This document shows positions 9,501 to 19,320 of a stretch of DNA of 64,000 nt, piece after piece; the stretch's first letter is position 1; each line of letters begins with the position of its first letter. The translations under genes and the position numbers were made by a program. The notes beneath the pieces are model-generated. The model ran no database searches. It was not told the origin of the DNA and saw only the letters and a list, made by a program, of their open reading frames with translations. The stretch is taken from assembly GCF_001684335.1 (NCBI RefSeq), contig NZ_LOIC01000034.1:1-64000 (forward strand), in the 5' to 3' direction. Source of the DNA: Photorhabdus namnaonensis. GTDB taxonomy: Bacteria; Pseudomonadota; Gammaproteobacteria; Enterobacterales; Enterobacteriaceae.

Positions 9501-10562
9501 TTATCCATTCACTGAAATCGTGATAAAGGGTTTCTTTTCCGGCTCGCCGAGAAAGCTGGTCCACCCCAGGTTATTGTTTAATTTTGTGCCAAGCACCATG
9601 CCGCCTGCTTGGTTTTCGGCCAATCCAAGACGCAGATCCCAGGCCAATTGATCACGTAGGACAAAACAGAGAAACATCACTAGTGGCAGGAAATTCTTAC
9701 CGTCCGGGAGAAATGATAGGAAGTGTTCTCGTGATAGATTATTGATACATAAAGTAAATTTACTATCGCAGCTTCTCACCCATGAACCGAGGAAAAAATT
9801 CTTTCCCATTACGGATTGTTCAACCTTTTGTTTCCGTCCCTTTATTTTCAGTGTTCCACCTAGGCGATTTTGCTGTGATGGCTCGATAGCGACTTTTCTG
9901 ATCTGCAAACCGTGTACCGTTACATCGGGTAGATCAAAACAGTGTGAAACCAGGCTGCATATCACTGCTGGTGATCGACCAGGACTGGCTAACAAACCGG
10001 CATAGGCCAGCATTTTGCTGTGATTGATATTCAAGTGAGAACGATTAACATCACTACCAAGTCCCACCAGCGCAAACATGCGCTGAGAAAATCCGTCTTG
10101 CCCGTTTTTGTCAAAACAGATGTAATAGCGATATTTTCGCCAAATCTGATGAAGAATGACGACTGAACGGTGATTGAAAATATTCAGAAAATCAGTCAGT
10201 CGATTTTCATCCTGAGCGTCTTCCCATGCCAACGAATCAAGGTAATAACCTGGCATGGGTGATTGGCTGCCATGTAGTCCAAGAAAAGAGACTTCCACTT
10301 GGAAGCGACCCTCCTTAGAACGTTTCACAGAGGTAATGTCTCTGGTTGGGAAAGCCAAGCTTGCACTGGATTTAAATAGGATTGCTTCACGGTCCGGGCG
10401 GTTGGTTTGCCCAGTTTTTTCCCACGCTACCGCCAATTGGTTGAACAATTCGACCAATTGATGAAAGTTATACCTTGACACATCCAGTGTCTGATTTTCT
10501 GGCGAGTTTTCGCTCGTTACATCAACGCATGTTGACCTGTCTGTTCCGGCCATTGATAACAT
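9501..10562 (-). CDS. tssG: T6SS baseplate protein TssG
   Basis: A 353-residue TssG/VasB (ImpH) family protein with the typical core LEDAQ-like region (YLDSLAWEDAQDENRLTDFLNIF, read in parts) and the C-terminal LRDQLAWDLRLGL. TssG with two TssF copies forms the baseplate wedge. The start region overlaps tssF by 46 nt at the ATG at 10562, or 37 nt if the ATG at 10553 is used. The two cannot be separated by sequence alone. Confidence 0.93.
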   Translation of the reverse strand: MLSMAGTDRSTCVDVTSENSPENQTLDVSRYNFHQLVELFNQLAVAWEKTGQTNRPDREAILFKSSASLAFPTRDITSVKRSKEGRFQVEVSFLGLHGSQSPMPGYYLDSLAWEDAQDENRLTDFLNIFNHRSVVILHQIWRKYRYYICFDKNGQDGFSQRMFALVGLGSDVNRSHLNINHSKMLAYAGLLASPGRSPAVICSLVSHCFDLPDVTVHGLQIRKVAIEPSQQNRLGGTLKIKGRKQKVEQSVMGKNFFLGSWVRSCDSKFTLCINNLSREHFLSFLPDGKNFLPLVMFLCFVLRDQLAWDLRLGLAENQAGGMVLGTKLNNNLGWTSFLGEPEKKPFITISVNG

Positions 10563-12364
10563 TCCTGATTATCTAAATTGATCACCTTCAACATGTGGAA
10601 GGAGTTAACGCTGGCATATAAGGCAAAAAAGCGTGACAGTATGTTGCAGAACAGATAAAGCTCGCCTTCAGAACAGAAAGCCTGTTGCCGGATATACAAT
10701 GTTGATTCCGAACCACGTACCGGGAGACCTTTAAATAGTCGGTCTATTTGCCTCGTTTCAATCCGTTCAATGGCATCTAGCCGTTTTTGGGATGAGCGTG
10801 AGGATTGTCGGTTATATCGGCTGGGGAGATCGTAAGTTCTTAGTACCGCCTTTAGTGCGTCTTTGTCCAATAATGTCATATAGTTCAGCGACATATTAGA
10901 AATAAGCGACCAGTGATACTCACCGCTCATCAATGGATAGAGTGGAACGGATGGGCGGGTTATGTTGCGGAATGTCGCAAATGACGAGTTTCCCGATAAA
11001 GGGTAATCAATATCACCTACCCGGAGTTGCAGTGGCAGTTCGCGATTGGTGCACGTCAGTTGAATAGAGACATTTTCCTCACTTAATAGAAGTTGAGATT
11101 CATCACCACGGACAAAAGAGATGTAGTGTTCAAGACCTTTACGAAATGGAGATTCTTTGATTCTGATTCGGAAATAGCGAGTATTGAGCTCGCTTTCATG
11201 TTCGATCTGATGATGAAAGCTTTCAAATGGTACATAAGTCCGTCTGCCATCGCGGCTTGGTTTGGGTTTGCCATCAGATCCGACCAGCCAGCTTTCTACT
11301 TTATCCACAGAGAAAATATCGTAACGATTGGGATGACTATAGCTGGCTCTTAATGGATATTCAGACTGACTGCCATTTAGTTGAATAACTTCGCTATCCA
11401 TCGGGAAGAGATTGATTGCCGGGACACAATGCAGCCGGAAAGTATCCTGACGGATTTTGATTTCTGGTGGTAGTGCTTCTGAGAAATAGAGATTCAACGT
11501 GAAATCTTTGGCTTTAAGATCTGCTGGTAACTTAGGGAAACCAATGACATCGAAAAACAGAAAACCTTCAGAAAAACAGAAGTACTCTTGTAAGACGCGA
11601 TAACCCATATAGGCATTTTTGGGGTACGGCAATAGGGCGTCTTCCCGATTGAAACCCACTGGAACGAAGTCGAAATCTGGTAATGAAATCGTGGTATCGC
11701 CGACGACAAGTTTTGCGTCTTCAAGATGGTAACTGAGCCAGAAATAGAGTTGTGTACTGCTGTAATCATCGCCGCTTAGATAAAAACGGAGTTTATCAAG
11801 TTGTAGTTCTTGTAAGTTAAGCTCTGTTTTTGAGGTGAAATTCAGGCCGATGACACCCTGCTCATTACTATTATTGACCGAAATGTTTCGGATAGACATC
11901 GGAAACAGCCAGACATCACGGCATAAAGTGAAAGTACAGCGATGATTGTCTTGGTCTGTTTTTTGAGTCTTGGTATTGTTTAAGTAATTATCTTCATCCT
12001 CATCATTTTCGCTATCATCCACCAGTGGACGGCTTTTGATTTGAGTTCCACGCGGGATCTGCGTTGCTTTTGTGATGGCATTATCATTAGGTGTATATTG
12101 GATAATGGTCATGCTAGGCGTTGGACGCAGGTAATTTGGCCAGAGCATATGCAATAATCCATGAGTGAGTTCAGGGAACTCATCATCAATTTTTGCCCGC
12201 AAATTGCCCGCGAGAAAGGCAAATCCTTCTAGTAAACGCTCAACATCCGGGTCAGAGCCTTGTTCAGACAAAAATGAGGCGAGGTGAGGATGTTCAATTG
12301 CGGCTTGTCGCCCCAATTGCCTAATGTAATCCAATTCCTCTCTAAAATATTTTTCAAGTGACAT
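10517..12364 (-). CDS. tssF: T6SS baseplate protein TssF
   Basis: A 615-residue protein starting MSLEKYFREELDYIRQLG, the standard TssF (VasA/ImpG) N-terminus, with FLAGNLRAKIDDEFPEL and LWPNYLRPTPSM shortly after. It is a wedge component of the baseplate with TssG. An Asp/Glu/Asn-rich insertion (residues about 117-133, DDSENDEDEDNYLNN) falls in a loop and may be lineage specific. The stop lies inside the start region of tssG. Confidence 0.95.
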   Translation of the reverse strand: MSLEKYFREELDYIRQLGRQAAIEHPHLASFLSEQGSDPDVERLLEGFAFLAGNLRAKIDDEFPELTHGLLHMLWPNYLRPTPSMTIIQYTPNDNAITKATQIPRGTQIKSRPLVDDSENDEDEDNYLNNTKTQKTDQDNHRCTFTLCRDVWLFPMSIRNISVNNSNEQGVIGLNFTSKTELNLQELQLDKLRFYLSGDDYSSTQLYFWLSYHLEDAKLVVGDTTISLPDFDFVPVGFNREDALLPYPKNAYMGYRVLQEYFCFSEGFLFFDVIGFPKLPADLKAKDFTLNLYFSEALPPEIKIRQDTFRLHCVPAINLFPMDSEVIQLNGSQSEYPLRASYSHPNRYDIFSVDKVESWLVGSDGKPKPSRDGRRTYVPFESFHHQIEHESELNTRYFRIRIKESPFRKGLEHYISFVRGDESQLLLSEENVSIQLTCTNRELPLQLRVGDIDYPLSGNSSFATFRNITRPSVPLYPLMSGEYHWSLISNMSLNYMTLLDKDALKAVLRTYDLPSRYNRQSSRSSQKRLDAIERIETRQIDRLFKGLPVRGSESTLYIRQQAFCSEGELYLFCNILSRFFALYASVNSFHMLKVINLDNQECYQWPEQTGQHALM

Positions 12365-12365
12365 T

Positions 12366-12806
12366 TTATTGAGTCCTCTCTAGGCAATAACGCCGGTTGT
12401 TATCCAGTTGAATGTTAAATTCAACAACATCATGAATATCATCCAGGGATACCTGCGCGTTGATGTGAAAACGTAACAACAGCGGGTCACTCTCATCATG
12501 GATTGCACTGACAGTGACTGACGATATTCTTGGTTCATAAGTTGTGATGCAATGCACTATTGCTTGCTCAATACTCTGTTTAAAGTCCGTTGCCGTGGTT
12601 GTGGCGTCATTGAGATCAATGACGCCAAGATCAACCGCACTCTGACAAGCACCCGGATGAGTATTGAGAACATGATTCAGGTGTCGTTTTATGGAGTTGA
12701 GCAGTTCACGCATTCTTGATTGGCGGGAAGAACCGGAGTTCTTCCCTTGAATACGCTCGAACAAGCTGGCAGAGCCTTCTCTATTCCAACTGTACAGCGT
12801 AGCCAT
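12366..12806 (-). CDS. tssE: T6SS baseplate protein TssE (gp25-like)
   Basis: A 146-residue gp25/lysozyme-like family protein. Features seen: the N-terminal SASLFERIQG, the LNTHPGACQSAVDLGVIDL segment and the conserved IEQAIVHCITTYEPRI helix-strand that starts sheath polymerisation. It is packed between tssC (6 nt) and tssF (1 nt). Confidence 0.93.
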   Translation of the reverse strand: MATLYSWNREGSASLFERIQGKNSGSSRQSRMRELLNSIKRHLNHVLNTHPGACQSAVDLGVIDLNDATTTATDFKQSIEQAIVHCITTYEPRISSVTVSAIHDESDPLLLRFHINAQVSLDDIHDVVEFNIQLDNNRRYCLERTQ

Positions 12807-12812
12807 AACTCA

Positions 12813-14291
12813 TTACTCCTTATCCAAGCGACCGACCAAGGACAACTCAAAGCTAGCTCCCATGTATTTGAAATGAGGGCGAACTTGCATTGCCACTTGA
12901 TACCAGCCTGGATCTCCTTCCACATCCAAAACCTGAATTTGGGCGGAACGTAAAGGGCGACGGCTACGGACATCCGTTGGTGGATTTTCCTGATCAGCAA
13001 TGTACTGTTTCAGCCAGGTGTTCAGTTCACGCTCCAAATCCTGACGCTCTTTCCAGGAACCAATCTGCTCGCGTTGCAACACTTTGATGTAGTGTGCAAG
13101 ACGGTTGATGATGAACATATAGGGCAGTTGAGTGCCCAATTTGTAGTTGGTTTCAGCCATTTTCCCTTCGCGAGTATTTGGGAAAACTTTTGGCTTCTGA
13201 ACTGAGTTGGCAGAGAAGAACGCGGCGTTGTCACTGCCTTTACGCATTGTCAGGGTGATAAAGCCCTCTTCCGCCAATTCGAATTCACGGCGATCAGTAA
13301 CCAAAACCTCTGTTGGGATTTTGGCCTGGATCTGTCCCATTGCTTCGAATAGGTGAACTGGCAAATCGCTGACAGTCCCCCCGCTTTGTGGGCCGATAAT
13401 GTTCGGACACCAGCGATATTTGGCGAAGCTGTCAGTCAAACACGTTGCCAACAGATAAGCAGTGTTACCCCACAGGAAATGTTCGTGATCTTTGCTGACA
13501 TTTTCCTGATAGTTAAAGTTTTTAATTGGGTTTTCGACGGTTGAATAAGGCAGACGCAACAAGAAGCGCGGTGCTGTCAGACCTAGGTAACGCGCATCCT
13601 CCGATTCGCGTAGCGAACGCCATTTAGTGTGTGCCGGACCTTCGAAGACAGATTTCAGATCTTTAATCGCTGGCAGTTCGGTAAAGCTGCTGACACCAAA
13701 GAAATCAGGGGCGACGGAAGAGAGGAATGGCGCGTGAGCCATTGCGCCAACCGCACTGACGTATTGCATTAGTTTAATATCGGGTGAGCTATTGCCGAAC
13801 GCATAATTACCGATGACCGCAGCGACTGGTTCGCCACCAAACTGGCCATAACCTGTCGAGTAGACATGTTTGTATAAGCCTGACTGAATGATTTCTGGTG
13901 AAAATTCGAAATCTTCCAGTAACTCTTCTTTGGTCGCGTGGATGATGTTGATTTTGATGTTTTCACGGAAATCGGTACGATCAACCAGCAATTTCAGCGA
14001 ACGCCAGGATGATTCCAGTTCTTGGAACGCTTTAGCGTGCATAATTTCATCGACTTGAGTGCTGAGTGTTTTATCAAGCTCAACAATCATTCTATCAACA
14101 ACAAGCTTGTTGACAGGTTCTTCGCTAGTACCAGTATCCAAAATGCTGCTGATAAAAGCGGCTACACCCTGTTTCGCGATATGGTAGCCATCATTTTCCG
14201 GCGTCATTCTTGCCTGAGACATAATCTCGTCAAGCAAAGAGGTAGTGGACCCTGGGGTTAATGTTGTACTGCTCTCTTCATGCAAGGACAT
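12813..14291 (-). CDS. tssC: T6SS sheath large subunit TssC (VipB)
   Basis: A 492-residue protein with the standard TssC features: ELESSWRSLKLLVDRTDF near residue 90, GEPVAAVIGNYAF near 155, and the C-terminal APHFKYMGA-like strand (VRPHFKYMGASFELSLVGRL). With TssB it forms the contractile sheath. It follows tssB by 23 nt and precedes tssE by 6 nt. Confidence 0.97.
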   Translation of the reverse strand: MSLHEESSTTLTPGSTTSLLDEIMSQARMTPENDGYHIAKQGVAAFISSILDTGTSEEPVNKLVVDRMIVELDKTLSTQVDEIMHAKAFQELESSWRSLKLLVDRTDFRENIKINIIHATKEELLEDFEFSPEIIQSGLYKHVYSTGYGQFGGEPVAAVIGNYAFGNSSPDIKLMQYVSAVGAMAHAPFLSSVAPDFFGVSSFTELPAIKDLKSVFEGPAHTKWRSLRESEDARYLGLTAPRFLLRLPYSTVENPIKNFNYQENVSKDHEHFLWGNTAYLLATCLTDSFAKYRWCPNIIGPQSGGTVSDLPVHLFEAMGQIQAKIPTEVLVTDRREFELAEEGFITLTMRKGSDNAAFFSANSVQKPKVFPNTREGKMAETNYKLGTQLPYMFIINRLAHYIKVLQREQIGSWKERQDLERELNTWLKQYIADQENPPTDVRSRRPLRSAQIQVLDVEGDPGWYQVAMQVRPHFKYMGASFELSLVGRLDKE

Positions 14292-14314
14292 GTTAGAAAC
14301 TCCTTTTTAGTCAA

Positions 14315-14812
14315 TTACTTTTGATTGACGATTTCAAGCTCTTTTAGAAGTTGTTCACGGACTTTCTCATCACCCAATAATTCCTGTAAGCGGGTGCGAA
14401 ATGCCGGAATATTTCCTAATGGCCCTTTTAGTGCGACAAGTGCCTCACGTAGCTCTAAAAGTTTATTTAATTCAGGCACTTTCTTCGCTACGTTGTCGGG
14501 TGAAAAATCATTGAGTGATTTTATTTCCAGGTTAATCGGCAGGTCATCTCCGTTATTATCGTTGAGGCGATTGGGGACACTAAAAGTGAGATTGATATTG
14601 GCTTCATTCATCACGGCGTTAAAGTTATTTTTGTGCACAGAAACAGCTTGCCGTTCTTCAATGGGCATATCTTCTTTTGTTCCTTTAAGGTCGCCGACGA
14701 TAAGTAGATTGAGAGGTAATTCAATTTCGGCTACTTGATCACCGGTATTCGGAACGTATTTGATATTAATCCTTTCTTTTGGCGCTACGCTACCTGAACT
14801 ATCTTTACTCAT
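14315..14812 (-). CDS. tssB: T6SS sheath small subunit TssB (VipA)
   Basis: The ATG at 14812 (MSKDSSGSVAPKERINI) is preferred over an upstream in-frame ATG at 14836 because it gives the usual TssB N-terminus; 165 residues. IKYVP near residue 18, ELPLNLLIVGDLKG and the C-terminal LLELREALVALKGPLGN are family marks. TssB and TssC co-assemble the sheath; the TssB C-terminal part exposes the ClpV-recognised region. First gene of the minus-strand operon. Confidence 0.95.
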   Translation of the reverse strand: MSKDSSGSVAPKERINIKYVPNTGDQVAEIELPLNLLIVGDLKGTKEDMPIEERQAVSVHKNNFNAVMNEANINLTFSVPNRLNDNNGDDLPINLEIKSLNDFSPDNVAKKVPELNKLLELREALVALKGPLGNIPAFRTRLQELLGDEKVREQLLKELEIVNQK

Positions 14813-15748
14813 ATTAGAATCCTTTGGGTAATACAATTAGGCAATTAGGAATTATCTGATAACAATATTGGATGAGAGAGTTGCCCTTAGATACCTACCT
14901 ATATGTGACGGAGACCATAAAATTCTCCCGGATTAAGGGGCGGGAGATTCACTGCATTGAATTGGATAGTAAGCTGACTTTCTATGAGCATATAGATAAA
15001 TACGAAATTCAGAATATTCTTACTCATCGAACAATAGCATCAATATAGAACACTTTGCAAAGCAAAGTCTCGCATTTTGTTTTTTTATTGTAAAGCTAAA
15101 ATATATATAGGCATACCCCCCTATTCGGCATTTTGATGATTTTATGATATTTGGCAATAAGTTACAATTAGGTGTTTTCTTAAGCTGTTTATTGATCAAA
15201 GAACTCTATATAGTTATTGAGTAGCATCTATTTTTTTGTATTTTTGAGAATTTTATGATTTTTTGTTTCATTTTGTAACAAAGTATTTCTAGATGTATTT
15301 TTGTTTACATATTAGAATTGATTTCATATTGTAAATATTAGTTTCGATATTAACTAAGTGGATGGTGGCACTTTTCTTGATCCAGATCTCATTTTTTAAT
15401 TGAGCAAAATATAATTTAGGTCGTCATTATTAAAATTGTTGTATTTCATATAGATACGTCATTTTCCTCTTAAGTTAAATGAGTGTTAACAGTTAATTAT
15501 TCTGCTAATGTAGCCAATTTTAAATTTATTGTTTTAAGTGGCATTAATTATAATATTTTCATTTATTGGTGATGAGTTGATGATTTTGCAATTTAGATTT
15601 TATTTTGAAATGAGCCGGTTGGTATTTATTATTCGTTTCAGCGTTCAATGTATCTATAAGTGATCTTTCCCAAGATGAAATAATCACTATTGAAAGTAAT
15701 ATGAGCGTTACCTTAATGTTGACACAATCTCTATAAAGGATATTTGCA
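14813..15748. promoter_or_regulatory. AT-rich divergent control region between tssB and hcp
   Basis: No convincing gene is seen in 936 bases, which are dominated by A/T runs. It separates the minus-strand tssB operon from the plus-strand hcp and must hold the promoters of both. AT-rich DNA of this kind is a common H-NS target in enterobacteria (inference). No clean sigma-54 site is seen for the tssB side. Confidence 0.6.
15366..15380 (+). promoter_or_regulatory. Weak sigma-54-like -24/-12 element upstream of hcp
   Basis: TGGCAC followed by five bases and TTGA. The -24 half is perfect, but the -12 half has GA in place of the near-invariant GC. It lies about 370 nt upstream of hcp in the plus direction. 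V. cholerae hcp genes are sigma-54 dependent through VasH, so it may be a decayed relic or chance. Confidence 0.25.
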
Positions 15749-16267
15749 ATGCCTACTCCATGTTATATTTCCATCACTGGAAAAACACAGGGCAATATTA
15801 CCGCGGGTTCATTCACTGCTGAATCAGTGGGTAATATCTACGTTCAGGGCCACGAAGATGAAATGCTGGTTCAAGCATTTGATCATATCGTCACCGTACC
15901 AACTGATCCTCAATCAGGTCAGCCTTCAGGTCAGCGTGCTCATAAACCATTTCGTTTTACCGTTGCATTAAATAAATCCGTTCCATTGCTTTATAACGCA
16001 TTGGCTTCGGGTGAAATGCTGACAAGTGTAGTATTGAAATGGTATCGCACTTCGGTTGAAGGGAAACAAGAACACTTCTTCACGACACAATTAGAAGATG
16101 CCACTATTGTCGACATTGATTGCAAAATGCCTCATTGTCAGGACCCAGCAAAAACTGAATTTACTCAGTTGGTTTGTGTTTCTCTGTCTTATCGTAAGAT
16201 TAACTGGGAGCATACAACCGCAGGGACTTCCGGCGCAGATGATTGGCGTGCGCCTATTGTTGCCTAA
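15749..16267 (+). CDS. hcp: T6SS tube protein Hcp
   Basis: A 172-residue Hcp1-family protein. Marks seen: PTPCYISITGKTQGNI at the start, KPFRFTVALNKSVPLLYNAL in the middle, and the C-terminal KINWEHTTAGTSGADDWR. Hcp hexamers stack into the inner tube and can carry small effectors. An AAAGGA ribosome binding site lies 8 nt before the ATG. It is divergent from the sheath operon and ends at a strong hairpin, so it is probably transcribed alone and highly. Confidence 0.96.
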   Translation: MPTPCYISITGKTQGNITAGSFTAESVGNIYVQGHEDEMLVQAFDHIVTVPTDPQSGQPSGQRAHKPFRFTVALNKSVPLLYNALASGEMLTSVVLKWYRTSVEGKQEHFFTTQLEDATIVDIDCKMPHCQDPAKTEFTQLVCVSLSYRKINWEHTTAGTSGADDWRAPIVA

Positions 16268-16282
16268 TAGATAATATAATCA

Positions 16283-16315
16283 TTCAGCCAATGAAGTATC
16301 TCTTCATTGGCTGAA
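16283..16315 (+). terminator. Strong hairpin after hcp
   Basis: A perfect 14-bp inverted repeat (TTCAGCCAATGAAG and its complement) with a 5-nt loop, 15 nt after the hcp stop. There is no immediate T-run, so it may end transcription or protect the hcp mRNA 3' end. Confidence 0.7.
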
Positions 16316-16776
16316 AAGCTGAATCTTTCTTTAATCTTAAGTTGAAGATTCTTAATAACTGTCTTCAACTTTTTTCAGCTTTTCTGATTTTCTTCTTTAT
16401 TCTCCCTTCAATTTTTTACACGTACTATTTAACGATATTGCTTAATAGTATCGATAACATTCAGTCATTTTTTCTAGTTTTTCTTTTGATTATTTTTCCA
16501 TAATCGAATGTTTACATTTTCCAATCTCTGTTCCTGATTGGTGATTTCGTGAACATCAACATAAAATCTTGTATATTTAACTGTTCGTTTAATATCTTGT
16601 TTTTTTAATTGCACAATTCTTATTGTTTGTAATTACGTAAATACTACTTATGATTTTCAGTGAAAATGCAGATAGCATTACTCGTTAAATATCACATTGA
16701 TCTGGGCAGAGTTTTCCACTTATCCTAAATTTTTATTAATATGATTAAAGGGAGCTCAAGGAGAAAGATGAGGAGT

Positions 16777-16807
16777 CTGACATTTTTGTCGCTAATAGGG
16801 CTATAAT
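16777..16807 (+). promoter_or_regulatory. Candidate sigma-70 promoter for rlmJ
   Basis: CTGACA at 16777-16782 and a perfect TATAAT at 16802-16807 with a 19-bp spacer, about 100 nt before rlmJ. The spacer is longer than ideal. A 12-codon ORF with an AAGGAG site (16768-16806) overlaps the same bases; the two readings are alternatives. Apart from this and the hairpin at 16825, nothing is seen in the 16316-16905 gap. Confidence 0.45.
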
Positions 16808-16824
16808 AGGGCCTTACTATCTGT

Positions 16825-16847
16825 CCCATCTACTGGGATGGGTTTTT
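16825..16847 (+). terminator. Small terminator-like hairpin in the rlmJ leader
   Basis: CCCATC and GATGGG with a 6-nt loop followed by TTTTT. It would lie within the first 40 nt of a transcript from the TATAAT at 16802, 60 nt before rlmJ, so it could attenuate that transcript or end one coming from upstream. Confidence 0.45.
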
Positions 16848-16905
16848 AGTTGTCAGGTACTTCATCTGACAATCAACCTATTCTCTGCTCTGGGGTCTGA
16901 AATTA

Positions 16906-17748
16906 ATGCTAAGTTATCGCCACAGTTTTCATGCTGGTAATCATGCCGATGTGCTCAAGCACACTGTACAAAGCTTAATCATTGAATCTCTTAAAGAAAA
17001 AGAAAAACCTTTTCTCTATCTGGATACTCATGCTGGTGCGGGGCGTTATCAACTCAGCAGTGAACATGCTGAACGTACTGGTGAGTACTTGGAAGGGATT
17101 GCCCGCGTTTGGCAGCGTGAAGATTTACCGCAGGAACTGAGCGCTTATATAAGTGCAGTGGCCGCACTGAATCAGAGTGGCAACTTACGTTACTATCCAG
17201 GATCGCCTTTTATCGCCCGCCATTTACTCCGGCAGGATGATAAGTTCAATCTGACAGAACTGCATCCGAGTGATTTTCCTTTATTACGTAATGAATTCTC
17301 CCGAGATAACCGCGCCAGGGTTGTGCGTGAAGATGGTTATCAGCAATTAAAATCACAATTGCCGCCACCGAGTCGCCGTGGGTTCATTCTTATTGATCCG
17401 CCTTATGAACTGAAATCGGATTATCAGGCGGTTGTACAGGCAATTCAGGAAGGTTATAAGCGTTTTGCAACCGGTGTTTATGCGTTGTGGTACCCAGTGG
17501 TATTACGCCAGAATATCAAACGACTGGTTAAAGAGCTGGAAGCAACCGGCATCCGCCGTATTCTACAAATTGAGTTGGCTGTCCGGCCTGATAGCGATCA
17601 GCGAGGAATGACCGCCTCTGGCATGATCGTGATTAACCCGCCTTGGAAACTGGAACAGCAGATGAAATCGGTATTGCCGTGGTTACATCAGGTTCTGGTG
17701 CCGGCAGGAATTGGTCACACCTTGGTTAAATGGGTGGCGCCAGAATAG
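16906..17748 (+). CDS. rlmJ: 23S rRNA (adenine(2030)-N6)-methyltransferase RlmJ
   Basis: A 280-residue protein with the RlmJ N-terminus LSYRHSFHAGNHADVLKH, the SAM-binding DTHAGAGRY (residues 40-48), and the N6-adenine methyltransferase motif DPPY at residues 164-167. It methylates A2030 of free 23S rRNA. The next gene is gorA, as in E. coli where rlmJ (yhiR) and gor are adjacent. The length equals that of E. coli RlmJ. Confidence 0.96.
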   Translation: MLSYRHSFHAGNHADVLKHTVQSLIIESLKEKEKPFLYLDTHAGAGRYQLSSEHAERTGEYLEGIARVWQREDLPQELSAYISAVAALNQSGNLRYYPGSPFIARHLLRQDDKFNLTELHPSDFPLLRNEFSRDNRARVVREDGYQQLKSQLPPPSRRGFILIDPPYELKSDYQAVVQAIQEGYKRFATGVYALWYPVVLRQNIKRLVKELEATGIRRILQIELAVRPDSDQRGMTASGMIVINPPWKLEQQMKSVLPWLHQVLVPAGIGHTLVKWVAPE

Positions 17749-17859
17749 CTTTTAGCAATGGCAGCGAGAGCCAGAATCATCGCGATTGCTTGATATTTTT
17801 TGCCATAATTAGGTTTTGGGTATTAACTCCCTTGAATTGATTAGATGGAAACAATCCGG

Positions 17860-19212
17860 ATGAGCAAACATTACGACTATATAGCGATTGGTGGTGGCAG
17901 TGGCGGCATAGCTTCAATTAACCGTGCGGCTATGTACGGGCAGAAATGTGCCTTAATTGAAGCCAAGGCATTGGGTGGAACATGTGTCAATGTGGGGTGT
18001 GTGCCGAAGAAAGTGATGTGGCATGCGGCGCAAATTGCTGAATCTATCCACCAATATGGGCCAGATTATGGCTTTGATACGACAATCAATTGCTTTAACT
18101 GGAAGACGCTCATTGCCAGTCGCACTGCTTATATCGATCGTATCCACCAGTCTTATGAACGTGGCTTGGGTAACAATAAAGTTGATGTGATCCAAGGGCT
18201 TGCCCGTTTTGTTGATGCACATACTGTTGAAGTGAATGGTGAAAAAATCACCGCCGATCATATTCTGATTGCGACAGGCGGCCGTCCTGTGCGGCCTGAT
18301 ATACCAGGATCAGAATATGGTATTGATTCTGATGGTTTTTTTGCGTTGGAAGAGATGCCAAAGCGGGTTGCGGTTGTTGGCGCAGGCTATATTGCCGTGG
18401 AAATTGCCGGCGTATTGCATGCGCTTGGTAGTGAAACCCATCTATTTGTGCGTCAGCATGCACCGTTGCGCTCTTTTGATCCGATGATTGTTGAGACACT
18501 CTTGGAAGTTATCAATACCGAAGGACCCACTTTGCATACAGAATCGGTGCCAAAAGCAGTAAGTAAAAATGCGGATGGCAGCTTGACCTTGCAATTGCAG
18601 AACGGCAAAGAACAAATCGTTGATACCCTAATCTGGGCTATTGGCCGTGAGCCCGCAACGGATAACCTGAACCTGTCTGTAGCTGGTGTTGAGGTGAATG
18701 AAAAAGGCTATATCAAAGTTGATGAATACCAGAACACGAATGTGAAAGGTATTTATGCAGTAGGTGATAACACTGGTGCGGTGGAATTAACCCCCGTTGC
18801 GGTGGCGGCAGGTCGTCGTTTGTCTGAGCGCCTGTTTAACAATAAACCAGAAGAACATCTGGATTACACCAATATTCCAACCGTCGTATTCAGCCATCCA
18901 CCGATTGGTACTGTGGGGCTGACTGAACCTCAGGCGAAAGCGCAATTTGGTGAAGAGCAGGTGAAAACGTATCAATCTTCTTTTACTGCGATGTATACCG
19001 CTGTTACTCAACATCGCCAGCCGTGCCGAATGAAATTGGTATGTGCCGGGCCGGAAGAGAAGATTGTTGGCATTCATGGTATTGGCTTCGGAATGGATGA
19101 AATGCTGCAAGGTTTCGCTGTTGCATTGAAGATGGGGGCAACGAAGAAAGACTTTGATAACACGGTCGCGATTCATCCCACTGCGGCGGAAGAGTTTGTA
19201 ACGATGCGGTGA
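17860..19212 (+). CDS. gorA: Glutathione-disulfide reductase
   Basis: The ATG at 17860 ([16 protein letters not shown]) is chosen over the in-frame ATG at 17845 because it matches the E. coli Gor start and gives 450 residues. FAD-binding GGGSGG is at 11-16; the redox-active pair is Cys42/Cys47 in [13 protein letters not shown]; the NADPH-binding [13 protein letters not shown] lies near residue 174; the catalytic His-Glu motif HPTAAEE is near the C-terminus. It keeps cytoplasmic glutathione reduced using NADPH. Confidence 0.97.
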   Translation: MSKHYDYIAIGGGSGGIASINRAAMYGQKCALIEAKALGGTCVNVGCVPKKVMWHAAQIAESIHQYGPDYGFDTTINCFNWKTLIASRTAYIDRIHQSYERGLGNNKVDVIQGLARFVDAHTVEVNGEKITADHILIATGGRPVRPDIPGSEYGIDSDGFFALEEMPKRVAVVGAGYIAVEIAGVLHALGSETHLFVRQHAPLRSFDPMIVETLLEVINTEGPTLHTESVPKAVSKNADGSLTLQLQNGKEQIVDTLIWAIGREPATDNLNLSVAGVEVNEKGYIKVDEYQNTNVKGIYAVGDNTGAVELTPVAVAAGRRLSERLFNNKPEEHLDYTNIPTVVFSHPPIGTVGLTEPQAKAQFGEEQVKTYQSSFTAMYTAVTQHRQPCRMKLVCAGPEEKIVGIHGIGFGMDEMLQGFAVALKMGATKKDFDNTVAIHPTAAEEFVTMR

Positions 19213-19247
19213 TGTTGTTGAACCCTATCTATAAGTATTTTTCTGAG

Positions 19248-19267
19248 GGCCGATTTCTTCGGCCTTT
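19248..19267 (+). terminator. Rho-independent terminator of gorA
   Basis: GGCCGA / TCGGCC with a 5-nt loop followed by TTTCTC, between the convergent gorA and mobB genes. Confidence 0.65.
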
Positions 19268-19320
19268 CTCTCATCAGAGTTTCGGGGGTCTTCACACTAC
19301 TGAGCGCAAGTAGAAGTAAC

